64,000 bases of DNA from Biomphalaria glabrata. Lineage: Eukaryota; Mollusca; Gastropoda; Planorbidae. Position numbers and translations under genes: made by a program. The stretch's first letter is position 1; each line of letters begins with the position of its first letter. This document shows positions 21,101 through 31,688 of the stretch, one piece after another. The stretch is taken from positions 48,882,086 through 48,946,085 of the forward strand of contig NC_074715.1 in the NCBI RefSeq assembly GCF_947242115.1. Direction: 5' to 3'. The notes beneath the pieces were generated by a model, which had not been told where the DNA came from, made no database searches, and saw only the letters and a list, made by a program, of their open reading frames with translations.

Positions 21101-24100
21101 TAGCTTCATGTGTCCTACAGTCACCATAAGGAAACACTTTTATTTAGCTTCACATGTCCTACAGTCACCATAAGGAAACACTTTTATTTAGCTTCACATG
21201 TCCTACAGTCACCATAAGGAAACACTTTTATTTAGCTTCATGTGTCCTACAGTCGCCATATGGAAACACTTTTATTTAGCTTCACGTGTCCTACAGTCAC
21301 CATAAGGAAACACTTTTATTTAGCTTTACGTGTCCTACAGTCACCATAAGGAAACACTTTTATTTAGCTTCATGTGTCCTACAGTCACCATAAGGAAACA
21401 CTTTTATTAACCATTGCAACTAGAACGATTTTCACAATGGTCTTATTGTCTAGTTGGTTGCTTAATGGCATAATAAATGACTTTTAATATATCTACACAG
21501 AAATGTTGTTAAGTCTATGAATACTAAACTATTTATTTGATCAATAAAACTCAAACATTGGAAAAAAGAGAGTTACAAACAAACTTTCATTTAAGCGCAT
21601 CAAAAAAATAAATTTAAAAATTAAATTGTGAAGAATTGAGTTCTAGATGACATGTATTGGAAAATGCAAGTACTTTAGTATTTTCACTAACTTCTTTTTT
21701 AGTACTTTAGTATTTTCACTAACTTCTTTTTTAGTACTTTAGTATTTTCACTAACTTCTTTTTTAGTACTTTAGTATTTTCACTAACTTCTTTTTTAGTA
21801 CTTTAGTATTTTCACTAACTTCTTTTTTAAGTTTAATTGTTTTTTGAAATTTGTTAAGCTTAAGAAAAAACATATTTTTTTTTTAGCTATGGTTTTCTAT
21901 GGGACAAGTATTTTATTACTAAATTTAGAGAATTACTTAATGTATAAAACATTTTTTTAACCATTTAATTTTATCATGCATCATATTGATTCTATAGCCC
22001 TGCTGAATGTACACAATTCAATTGTTCTTGATCTATCTCGTAATAAAGTTGAAGCATTAGTTCAGAAACTATATCAAATGAAAGCATTACTTTGGTTCTA
22101 CAGATATGTCAGTTCTAAAGTGATATTGATTGAGGTCATCACACTGGTGTTTTACAAGTACAATGAATGCGATATTATTAATATAATTCTAGATGTATAT
22201 TACATGAACACAATACACCATTGCTAGATAATTAAATAAGAACGTACAGTGGGAAAAAAAATTACTTAATTTACTCACCATCAAAACAACGTAAGAACAA
22301 GTGAATGCTAACTTTAAGGCATGTTTTAATATTACTTCTTTTCACAGTAGTAGCATAAACCTGTCTCAGTACTAGTATATATTTATAGTTATAATTAAAT
22401 TAAGAATTAAAAAAATGTTGACTCTGTACTATCATTAGAAAAAAATTTTTTTGCAATTAACAAGCGTGGAAATAAGCTTTAGTAGAATGTTGTTTTTTAT
22501 GGATGGTCATGATTGATTAAATTTAATAAAGTTATGATTTTATTTTTTATATTTATCAGAAGCCAATAACATTTCCAGTCTGGGTTCACGCTGATGTTTT
22601 ACAGGGACCTTTTGGAGAAAAGCCTTCTGTTGATATGACAGATTTTATTACATTGCAAAAAAAAATCTTTCCCAGGTATAATATGGATGATAGATTAGGA
22701 TAAAAAGACATTATCTTGATTTATTTAATTGATTGATTCTATATTGACACAGCTATCATTCTTTCTTGGGTTTTATATAAATGTAATATCAGACCAAAAA
22801 CATAATGTCCTTGTGCTAGTAAAAACTCTTAGAGATTAAAACTTTTTCTTTCTTCTTCTTCTTCAATCTCATTTTTCATGTTGGAGGGTTCAGATCAGTA
22901 ATCCTATATTTGAGATGAGCTGCTCAGTGGTTGCCAGATCAGGCATCTCTCCGTATAGTTTTTCTTCTATAGGAGGGTTTCAGGGCCTGATTCTTGTTCT
23001 GGCCTCTTGATAGAGTATGCAGCTTTGAAGGACGTGGTCAGCATTCTCTGGTGATGCTCCACGAGGGCAGGTTTTGCTAGCCTCGACTTTTAGCTTCTGG
23101 AGCATATATGTTGTCTCATTCTCTTGTATCGGGTCTGAGGTATAACATTATGTGCTGGTCATGTGAGGATATCTTATAATAGGCATCCTAAACCTGACTT
23201 TTTATTTCAAAATACCATTCTATCTGGAAAGAGGTTGACTATATCACTGACTTAATACATTTTAGATCTCCTACCAACAAGAACAAGTAAATGAACACTT
23301 GGATATGTTTGTAATGTTATAGCCTTCTTTTTTTATAGAGCATCACAAAGTTAAAGAATAAAACAAACTAATTCTATTGCACTTCAAATGAACAACACCA
23401 TATTATCAATAAAGAATGTTTTGATCTAACTTCCGCATTAATTCTGTGCAAATTGCTTAAAAGGTAAGGTTGAAGTACCCCGTTCTGACTTTGTGATCTA
23501 TGGGGGCAGATGATGTAAAGCTCATCTATTTCTATGTCTGACACTTGATCTTCATTCTCATTGTTATGTTGGAACGTTCAGATGACAAGACCAATATATA
23601 TGAGATAAACTGCGCAGTGCTTTCCAAATCAGGGAGCTCTCCATATAGTCCTTCGAGGCGGAGAGCACGGCGGAATTCCACAGGCAGGACGCCACATCTA
23701 TTAGAATCGTTACTGAACTCCAACATAGATGAGGTTCCGTGTCAATGTGTTATGCACCAGGAGGCCCATTGACTCCGACGTCAGCCTTCTTTTCTTTCTG
23801 GGTGTGCTCCCATAGCCTTTGATCATCCAAAATCATCTGCAAGGCAGCAGGTGTTTATTTTCGGAGTTTTCTCTCCTAGATGAACTGCTATCTCTAGCTA
23901 ATGAGTTTGATCTACCCAGGTTTAGAGTTAGAGCGCCCTATACTCGCTTTTTGCAATCGTTTCCCTGGATTTCTGAGATGTTTTTAGTAAAAATTCTAAC
24001 CACTGGAATACTTCACCTCATCCTCCATGACTGCAGACCAGTTGGTCCGCGGCTGTTTATTTGCTATTCACATCTAAGGGTATTTCCCCTATCCGCCACC

Positions 24101-27100
24101 TGGGGACGCGCTTGGTAGAAGGTGGTAGCTCCCCCAAGGTCTGACAGCTAATGAGGGTGTTTAATGGCCAGCGAATTGTCCAACCGCCTTTTTTTTTTCC
24201 AAGGCATGCAACGATCCTATTAGAGTAGGGTTGACTCAGAGGTGTCCTAAAAAGATCTTGAAGTTAAATTTTTCAATCTTCACTGGAATTTGAACTTCAG
24301 ACCCCTTGGTTCAGAAACTAAGTGCTTATCACTCAGCCTTCCTGCCCCTAGAATAAGTCTTGCTGGATTTTACTAGTGACCACAATGACATAGATCTGTC
24401 AAGTTTTGTTTATCTTGATATATTCTTAGTCATGATGATCCGTTTAGCAGATCATTCGTCTTCTTTGACAAAGACTTTCAATAAATTAAACACCGAACAA
24501 TTCCATCAATCTACTTCTGAATAATTTAATTAATAAATTCAAAAGAATAATCACACAAGATTGAATCACAAGACTAAATCACAAAAAATATATTTGTTAT
24601 CCTCCTTCTCGGCCAGGGGTTGTCAACCTGTGGGTCGCGACCCCTTTAAGAGTCGATTGATGATTTGCCAGGGTCGCCTAAGACCATCGAAAATATGGAT
24701 TGTTTTTGTCTATATTCTTCTATTGCTGTGTGGATGGGGGTTGCCCGCAGAGTGGGGATTGTAAAAAGGGTCGCCAAGCTTAAAAAGTTAGAACCGCTGT
24801 TCTAGGCGCTGTCCCTTTTTATAATTCCTAGTAGTACCTTTGAGGTCAATCTTAAATAGAGTTTTCTGATTTACTTCTATTTAATCATCTTCTTTTTTGA
24901 AGTAACGTCTGTATTATATAAGATAAGATATTGAACCTCACAAATTCTAGAGCATTTTTTTTACTAATAGTGATTGATCACTCAAGTTTAATGTGTCACA
25001 TATAATAGCTATCAAAATCAACAGATAATAGCTGTCAAAATCAACAGATAGTAGCTTTCAAAATCAACAGATAATAGCTTTCAAAATCAAAAGACAAAGA
25101 TTACTACACATGACAGTTAATATAATAATCTGTTTTAATGTGCCTTGATTTCTGTATGTAAATAAAGATAAATTAGACCTGCATTGAACATTGTTACAAG
25201 ATTGATTTTATTGGCAATATTTGTCTATCTGGAAGGCTACTGGTAGATAAAATAACATTTGTTTGATTTCAGCTGTACATTGTCATTTGGCTGGACTACT
25301 GGAAGTCACACTGACCTAAGTCAAAGTGCCTACTCTTGGGACACAGTCTGGGATATGCTCAACTTAATCCAAGATGGAAACATCCAAGATGAAATTATTT
25401 TTCAGGTACATTAAAGGTTATTAATTGTTTTGCTCTCTAATTTAGACAAAAATAGGCTGTTCAAATTTAACTTTCTCCTAATCAGTTTCATAAAAATAAA
25501 ACAATAGCAGAGTGATCTCTCTTTGCTGATTAGTATCATCTTTTATAGGTTTATTTTTTTTTTAAACTTGTATTACATCCTCTCAAAAAGAGTGATATTC
25601 TTTTCCTTCTTTTCTTTGAAATGATACCACATAATGGAATATGATTGCTTGTGATTACACATAATGGAATATGATTGCTTGTGATTACACATAATGGAAT
25701 ATGATTGCTTGTGATTACACATAATGGAATATGATTGCTTGTGATTACACATAATGGAATATGATTGCTTGTGATTACACATAATGGAATATGATTGCTT
25801 GTGATTACACATAATGGAATATGATTGCTTGTGATTACACATAATGGAATATGATTGCTTGTGATTACACATAATGGAATATGATTGCTTGTGATTACAC
25901 ATAATGGAATATGATTGCTTGTGATTACACATAATGGAATATGATTGCTTGTGATTACACATAATGGAATATGATTGCTTGTGAGACTTATTCAACCCCT
26001 ACATCTAGCACTCTGTTTTTGGTTGGGTCTGTCCTAAAGGTCTCTGTTTTTGGTTGGGTCTGTCCTAAGGGTTGTTTATTCAATTGGTAGTGGGGGGTAA
26101 AAGAGTTGAAATTTAAAGGGCTTCCTCTGATACTCAACCTCAAGGCTTACCATAATTAGGAAACTAGGTAAGATTGTGATTAAATGAGCTTCCGTGGGAT
26201 AGAAATTTTCAGACAGATCAATTTTTCATTTAGGATTAAGATTTTCCACTGGTCAAGGGATAGGATTTGTACTTTTTATGGGAAACTCTAATGCTCTTCA
26301 TATGAAAGAGATGTGCGCTTTCTGCTTTGTCTGAATTCCATCTTAACCCACAACTTGCTGATTTAGAGTTAATGATTGCAAAGGTAGGCTTCAATAATTC
26401 AGAGTAAAAAAAAACAACTCACAAGCAGTTAGCTGTTTTCTTTTGTTGAACAAGTTCTTTAAGTACATATCGTATTTTGCTTATTCAACAACGAAAACAA
26501 TCAGAATGATTTATATTATTTATACAAATTTCTCTGTACAATTTTTTGCCAACAGGTTCGACTGTCACTTGTTCACAATTCAGTTCCACAACTAAAATGG
26601 CTGATTGATAATGTCAAGTCCTCAAGCCTGATGGTCTGGCATGAAGAAGGAGATTCTGTTGTGACTGAAGACATCATGTACATATCCTACAAGTTCCCAC
26701 CCAATACAGTATATTTCAATCTCAACCATGACCGGTTTCAGCTGTTATTGGATAATTATAGACATTTCTCAAAAGACAAAGTTGATCCCCATGTGATGAT
26801 TAAAGACCAACGTGCCTTTAAGCATGAAGACTGGTGGAAAATGGGATTTCATAGGCAAAAAAATTCAGTCCTCCCTAGTACAGTATGTATCATTCTTACA
26901 ACTCCGTTAGTTTACTTGACATCAAAGTCCAAGTATTTGTCCTCCTCTGATGTAAGTATTCAGGGCAGGATCACATTTTTTAATAGAGATAATAGAGAAG
27001 CTGAAAGTCATGTCACAGGACTCAATATTTATATCAGACCCTTACAATATGACAGATTTGATAATATCACAGGCATTCGTTGCTTCATTGGCTTTGGAGG

Positions 27101-27416
27101 TGAGATAGAAGTTGCAGGTGTCAACTTGCCAGATAGCATTGAAAACTTTGGAAAAGCTGCGAGAGTTACCCCAACCCACACAAACTGCTATCGTTTTAAA
27201 ATTGTTGACGAAGGAACACAAATCTTGTTCTGGGTGACTTCCCTCCACGATTGTACAACTTTAGAAAGTGTGTCAGATCCCGACTCCTTGACCCCTCTGT
27301 TAACTGTTCCCATTCCTACAACTTTGTTAAGCAGAGAGCCACATCCCTTTGTAATAAAAATGGAAGATGTCAAACGGCAGGTTCTTATAGATGAGTTGAG
27401 AATCAAGCAATCATAA
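18171..27416 (+). CDS. menorin/FAM151-family membrane protein, tandem copy 2 (6 exons)
   Basis: Exons 18171-18390, 18778-18879, 20273-20499, 22560-22675, 25273-25405 and 26556-27416 join with phases 1,1,0,2,0, identical to copy 1, giving 552 residues. A clean hydrophobic anchor at residues about 40-60 (VASIVVTMITIVTFALL) follows a basic stretch. The menorin blocks are GDVVLKHQ, ITLKEWLLEV, PVWVHADVLQGPFGEKP, LSFGWTTGSH and YSWDTVWDML. The C-terminal extension carries GRITFFNR, GIRCFIGFGGEIEVAGVN and WVTSLHDC. Exons 4, 5 and early exon 6 are nearly the same as copy 1, whereas exon 1 shares only about a third of residues. An AATAAA lies at 28521-28526. Its introns hold most of the tandem arrays of this region. 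Confidence 0.9.
19040..19335 (-). mobile_element. LINE RNase H-domain fragment
   Basis: Two overlapping minus-strand frames give INTDGPAS and, shifted, EPTFSFLAQYKIF and CLDAETMAICEAFKR. These resemble the TDGS and DAE..AI..A blocks of the RNase H domain that follows RT in Jockey/I-type LINEs. The frame is broken, and it lies in intron 2 of copy 2. Confidence 0.5.
19634..19996 (+). mobile_element. possible solo-LTR fossil
   Basis: A 363-bp block begins TGTTATGACA and ends CCTTAACA, is flanked by ATAC and AGAC (3 of 4 bases alike), and has higher GC and CG content than its surroundings. No internal region was seen. The identification rests only on the ends. Confidence 0.35.
20522..21410 (+). 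repeat. 44-bp minisatellite, about 20 units
   Basis: The unit is ACTTTTATTTAGCTTCATGT followed by GTCCTACAGTCACCATAAGG and AAAC, with a few alternating variants (ATG/ACG/ACA; TAAGG/TATGG). It begins about 22 bp after the 5' splice site of exon 3 in copy 2. Each unit contains TTTATTTAG and TCCTACAG, both resembling 3' splice sites. Confidence 0.9.
21668..21832 (+). repeat. 32-bp tandem repeat, 5 units
   Basis: The unit AGTACTTTAGTATTTTCACT plus AACTTCTTTTTT is repeated five times with almost no change, in intron 3 of copy 2. Confidence 0.85.
22860..23170 (-). mobile_element. LINE fragment (RT/RNase H-type C-terminal)
   Basis: Related at DNA level to 23535-23780 (both have TTGGA.GGTTCAGAT, GAG.TGAGCTGCTCAG-type and ATCTCTCCGTATAG-type words). 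No clean frame remains. It is assigned to a LINE because the relative encodes YGELPDLESTAQFIS, a LINE C-terminal-like block. Confidence 0.4.
23473..23545 (-). mobile_element. SINE-A 3' fragment
   Basis: ATCTATGGGGGCAGATGATG and AAAGCTCATCTATTTCTATG are the family's 3' body, read on the minus strand. The head is missing; a separate head-like fragment lies at 24262-24352. Confidence 0.55.
23546..24120 (-). mobile_element. LINE C-terminal fragment
   Basis: Minus-strand translation at 23532-23726 contains GVLPVEFRRALRLEGLYGEL and PDLESTAQFISYI, which look like the C-terminal part of a LINE polyprotein. The rest (to about 24120) is moderately GC-rich without a clear frame. Confidence 0.4.
24262..24352 (-). 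mobile_element. SINE-A head fragment
   Basis: AATCTTCACTGGAATTTGAA, CTTGGTTCAGAAACTAAGTG and TCACTCAGCCTTCCTGCCCC are the tRNA-like head and adjoining body of SINE-A on the minus strand. Confidence 0.5.
24614..24799. mobile_element. 186-bp non-autonomous hAT element
   Basis: Ends CAGGGGTTGTCAACC and AAGTTAGAACCGCTG are imperfect inverted termini. The interior carries GTGGGTCGCGACCCC, and the 8-bp duplications TTCTCGGC (24606-24613) and TTCTAGGC (24800-24807) differ at one base. The GGTCGCGACCCC core is typical of a widespread hAT MITE type. Confidence 0.85.
24885..24932 (+). mobile_element. LINE-A 3' tail remnant
   Basis: ATCATCTTCTTTTTTGAAGT and TATTATATAAGATAAGATA are the last 45 or so bases of LINE-A. 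Confidence 0.6.
25003..25092 (+). repeat. 23-bp tandem repeat, 4 units
   Basis: The unit TAGCTATCAAAATCAACAGA plus TAA occurs four times with small changes. The next 35 bp (GACAAAGATTACTACACATG) recur at 27863-27893 downstream of the gene. Confidence 0.8.
25629..25984 (+). repeat. 30-bp tandem repeat, 12 units, essentially identical
   Basis: The unit ATAATGGAATATGATTGCTT plus GTGATTACAC repeats without visible change. The length is divisible by three, so the minus strand stays open, but this is a by-product of the array. It lies in intron 5 of copy 2. A further 31-bp doublet (TGTTTTTGGTTGGGTCTGTC) follows at 26008-26070. Confidence 0.95.
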
Positions 27417-28561
27417 CTCATTTTATATTTTTAAGACCATGTGCCTTATAATTCTATCACTGCTTGCTTCTACAATTTCTTCATATCAAAGAGTGTATGC
27501 TTGGCATTTCTATTGTAATATTTGTACAAAACACTGTGAAAAATTTATAGTAAAATACTGTTTTTTTTGAGGGGGTGTTTTTCGCTTCAGATTTTTAAAA
27601 AAAATGTAAAGCAACTGAAGTTCATTCCACTTGTAAACTTCATTTAACTTGTTGATTTTAGTCTGTCTCAGTGGCACCAAAGCCAGAGAGGACCCACATC
27701 TTTCCAGTTAGATTCATTCTTTCCTAAGCTCATGTTGTAGGTTTGTCTCTACATCAGCTCTCTTACTCAAAGGTCTGCCTTTGTGTTGTCAACTCGTTGA
27801 GTTTTCTCTGTACACTTTTCTCTCTTTTGCAATCCATTCTTTTTCTTTGACGAATCTCAGCAGACAAAGATTAGTACACATGACAGTTAATATAGATGTT
27901 GTGCCTCCTATTGACATAAATAATTGGTGTCTACATTTTTTAAATAGATTTGACAATTTAAGATTGGTCATAACCATATGCACTAGATATCCTGCTTGGG
28001 CATACTGGAAAGGAACTTGGATGTACATGAGATAGATACAAACTAGAAGGGCCATTCCATACCACAACACAAACTGTCTAAAATTATTTAAGAGCATGTT
28101 GTATTTTTTACGTCTCAATTTTCAAATGTATTTTAATACTCCCATCATTATTGTACCATTTACAAGGTCCAGTACTACTTGGATTTACACCAAAACTTTA
28201 TTTTTGAAACTCCAGTTTTCAAAACAGTCAAGACTAATTTCTTTAGGGGCAATGTTAATTCACTTTTATGCTTTTCGTTGAAATTATAAAGTAATATTAC
28301 ATTTTGTCAGGACTGTTAAGGAGTAAATGAACTTATTCTAGTTCATTCTATTTGAAGAAATTCTTATTTATGGTGTTTTTTTTTTTTTTAAAAAAAAGGT
28401 TGTGATGTGGCTTAATACCTGGTTTAATTTTTTTTTCACCTACTGTGTTTTAAAATTAATCTGATCTGCAGTTCCATGTAATGTATTGATAAAAAGCTGT
28501 CCTTGAAAAGATGTGCATTTAATAAAAAGAACAAATTCATTTTTTTTGGTTTATTCTAAAT
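27417..28561 (+). other. 3' region of menorin-like copy 2
   Basis: AT-rich sequence with polyadenylation-like AATAAA at 28521-28526. A 109-codon minus frame at 27789-28118 has no recognised similarity and no splice context, so it is not called a gene. The word GACAAAGATTAGTACACATG at 27863 repeats intron 4 sequence. Confidence 0.4.
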
Positions 28562-29050
28562 CAGTGCTTCTCAATTTTTTGACTTATGCATACCCCTTCT
28601 TGAATTTTTTTAATGGTGAGTATTCCTCGCACCCCCCACCCCCACCCACCCACCCCGGCAAAGAAGGAATTTATTTTAATAACAATCAATATTTTTTTTT
28701 TTTTTTTTTGCATGATTCAGAGACACATCAAATACATTCTAAAAAATGGAAACATAGTTTTTACATTGAAAAAAGTGGGTGTGTCAAGGAAAGTTGTAAC
28801 ATCCCCATCCAGTTCCTGATCTTTGTCGAAAGTAGTCTTCAAATTGCATCATATTTGAGTTTTTAAAAACTTAAAACTAAATAATAACTAGGATTTAAAA
28901 CTTATACAATATAACTTATTTATTATAATAAAGAATAATTTATAAAATAACAAAATGGGTATTAAAAATCAGCATAGTTAACCATGTGCATCCCATCAAA
29001 CTCTTCCTGTACCCCTGAGGGTCTGCCTACCCCACTTTAGGAGACAATAG
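28562..29050. mobile_element. non-autonomous hAT relative of 7803-8692
   Basis: CAGTGCTTCTCAATTTTTTG, GGAATTTATTTTAATAACAA, AGTTTTTACATTGAAAAAAG and TGTACCCCTGAGGGTCTGCC run parallel to the element at 7803-8692 but lack its 390-bp middle section. A clean target duplication was not found. Confidence 0.7.
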
Positions 29051-29404
29051 TCTTAGCCATACTTTTGAGTTCAAAGTAAAAAGGTTGCATTTGTTTCTAA
29101 TTGAATGCTGCTTACATCGCAAGCTTACTTTTTTTTTTTTCAATATTGAGATTGTTAGGAAGTAGTTGTTTTTTTTTGTTTGTATTTTAATGTGGAAAAA
29201 TGTAACATGTTTGCAATGTTAACTTTTCCTTTGTTATTGTGAATGGTTGTTTGTTGAGCAATCCATGAACTGTTATACATTCCAAGATTATTATTATTAT
29301 TTGTAAATATATACATTTATAATTTAGAGAATCTATACAAAGAATTTTTTAATACATTTAATCTTTTTTTGTATAAACAATATTTTGTTGGTGCCTGCTT
29401 TGTT

Positions 29405-29575
29405 TTTGTTGTGACCAAATAGGTAATATAGTACTTAGAAATAGTGATCACCCACTATAGATAAATCAAATAGGTAATATAGTACTTAGAAATATTGATC
29501 ACCCACTATAGATAAATCAAATAGGTAATATAGTACTTAGAAATAGTGATCACCCACTATAGATAAATTGCAAGC
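29405..29575 (+). repeat. 51-bp tandem repeat, 3 units
   Basis: AATAGGTAATATAGTACTTA followed by GAAATAGTGATCACCCACTA and TAGATAAATC occurs three times. It is the counterpart of the two dispersed units downstream of copy 1 and marks the right end of the duplicated block. Confidence 0.85.
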
Positions 29576-29724
29576 ATTGTAAACACAGCTAAGAAACCAT
29601 AAACCTTGTCTTTGGGCAGATAAATGCACTGAGTGAAGCAGATGTCTGCTTAAAAGCTGAAACGACAGACCAGAAAGTCACATTGAGGGACATTTCACAA
29701 GTTAATAAAGCAAAATATCCCATT

Positions 29725-29953
29725 CAGGCCTTGACATCTATAGAGCAGATGATGCAAAGGACATTTGTTTCTATGGCCTACAAGTTAACAAAGGTACCAT
29801 TTGGCCAGCACAATGGCTAACTGCTTTTACTTTCTTCAACTAATCAAGTACACATTAGAGTTACGTGGACTCTAGGACGTATTAAAAATCCCAGTTTTCA
29901 AGTAGATTCGAACACAGGACCTCACAGTTCAGAAGACAAACACTCAGCTACCC
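29725..29953 (-). mobile_element. SINE-A copy
   Basis: Minus-strand head GGGGTAGCTGAGTGTTTGTC, B-box-like GTTCGAATC, family body and 3' CATCATCTGCTC. Bases 29576-29724 and 29954-30329 hold nothing I recognise. Confidence 0.75.
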
Positions 29954-30329
29954 CGTTTTTCACTAATTACCTGACCATGTTGATTTGAAAGCTACAAAGG
30001 TATTCAGCCATGTTCATTCTAAGCTAAAAATTATTGGTCCATGCAAATTGTATCAAAGAGTGCTTTTCAATTCAGAAAAAACTAATTATACAAAATTCTA
30101 AAGCGTATAACATTAAAATACAAATTAATCACAACAAAGGGAGATAATATACTGCATGACTAAAATCCAAACTTTGCTTTGAATTACTAAAAAAAATCTT
30201 CATTGTTAAATTATTACAATATTTTAATTAAGCAGGAAATCTTTCACTTGCTTCTCTTTGAATACATCATACGAAATTGAAAGGGACAAAAAAAAAAGAT
30301 ATACAGCCAGCTAGCCTAATCTGTATAAT

Positions 30330-30475
30330 TTAATACAATCATAAAAGTACTCCTTCTTCCCTAGTGATATTAGAACATGGAAAGGTTGCTAGAGTCAGTC
30401 ATAGTTCACACGTAAATACGCGTAGGACGTAATTATACTTTCTTTTGAAGTAACGTCTCTAATGTATAAGATGAA
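30330..30475 (+). mobile_element. LINE-A 3' end fragment
   Basis: TACTCCTTCTTCCCTAGTGA through GCGTAGGACGTAATT and GAAGTAACGTCTCTAATGTA is the last part of LINE-A, more diverged than most copies. Confidence 0.65.
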
Positions 30476-30559
30476 TGAAGTAAAAATACACAGTTGATGG
30501 CTTATGATGTAGGGCCACTCGCCTATTGCCCATTAGTGCCATCACTGATGATTTATGTG

Positions 30560-30895
30560 TTACTCATCAATTAGATGGCTCCTTCTGTCTCGGAAGACAA
30601 TGGATGCGCCCAGATGAGCCACTGGCTTTGGTTACGTCTTGAGATGGGGCAGAATCTGGAGTGACTGATCAAGCCAATTCTGGAGTGGCAGAGTTTGACA
30701 CAGTTCGTGCATGTATATTCATCTGTCCTAGGGCTAGCTGACAGGGCAGATTTCTTTCTCTTGGCTGACGCAGCTTCATTTCTTTTGCATTCTCGAAGTT
30801 CGTACCAGTACGTACAGTCTGTCTCCATGCTGTCCGGTCTTGGGCTATCTCCTCCCACATACTTTGGTCGATGCCAGTGGCTCTCATCTCTCAAT
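30560..30895 (-). mobile_element. LINE-C 3' end with C2H2-like finger
   Basis: Minus-strand frames encode DRTAWRQTVRTGTNFENAKE and EYTCTNCVKLCHSRIGLISH with SRFC, i.e. a Cys2-His-type finger at the C-terminus of a LINE polyprotein. The arrangement matches the LINE-C end at 16920-17170. Confidence 0.65.
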
Positions 30896-31019
30896 TATAA
30901 TTTCTGTAATCCTTTAAGAATTGAAAGCTGGACACCGACTGAATCCTGAGACCGAGATGCAATTGAAACTTTGGCCAGTAATGATTCTGTCTTTTATTAC
31001 AAATCAAGCGATAGGCCTG

Positions 31020-31310
31020 TTGTGCTACTGATTCAGGCAACCCATTCCATTTTCTAATGGCATTAGGGAAGTACGAATTTGTTCTAGAGTATGGAATAAG
31101 AAATGTGGCTCTATCTTTGTGTCTTACTGAGAATTTTATTAGTTTGTTTTTTTATTTGTAAATTATGGATAAATGTTTTATGTATTGTAGTTACTTTTAC
31201 TTATTCTTCAGTCCTGTATCTATAAAGTTATTGATTTTACTAATGGTGTTACTCTAATAAAATCGGAACATTCGTTTGTTATAAATCTCACTGCTCTATT
31301 TTTTTTTTAG
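31020..31310 (-). mobile_element. LINE-A RT C-terminal fragment
   Basis: GATTCAGGCAACCCATTCCA, GTGTTACTCTAATAAAATC and AACATTCGTTTGTTATAAAT are RT C-terminal words of LINE-A. It lacks the 3' tail. Confidence 0.7.
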
Positions 31311-31688
31311 ATATGTAAGGAATTTCGTAACACTTTACTTCGATAGAAATTTGTTTGGACACCATCATCACAAATGCATCTTTCATGTAAACTGCTTTAC
31401 TAAAACTGCCATCCTTATTTAAACGGACTGTTTTCATCTTGAATTGCAAATAGATAGGGCTATATTTTTCAGACGTTCTCTATATTTGCGAGTTTTAGAA
31501 TCTGATTAAGAAATTGAAAGATGTTTTCAAAAGGATAACTGAACTTTCCAAATGGAACGTAGTTACTGTAATCGAGTCAACACAATTGTTACTTTGAATG
31601 CTGGTTATCACAGGTCTTTCTATCAGTTATCATCTGGTCACTTGTTATTAATTGACCACATATCATAATTTTTTTTTACCACAACTAT

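Noticed and set aside
20522-21410. CRISPR-like array
   Set aside because: Units are head-to-tail with no unique spacers, in a eukaryotic intron.
25573-25995. 140-codon minus-strand frame of repeated HKQSYSIMCN
   Set aside because: By-product of the perfect 30-bp array in a menorin intron.
27789-28118. 109-codon minus-strand gene downstream of menorin copy 2
   Set aside because: No recognised similarity, no codon or splice support, lies in the likely 3' UTR of copy 2.
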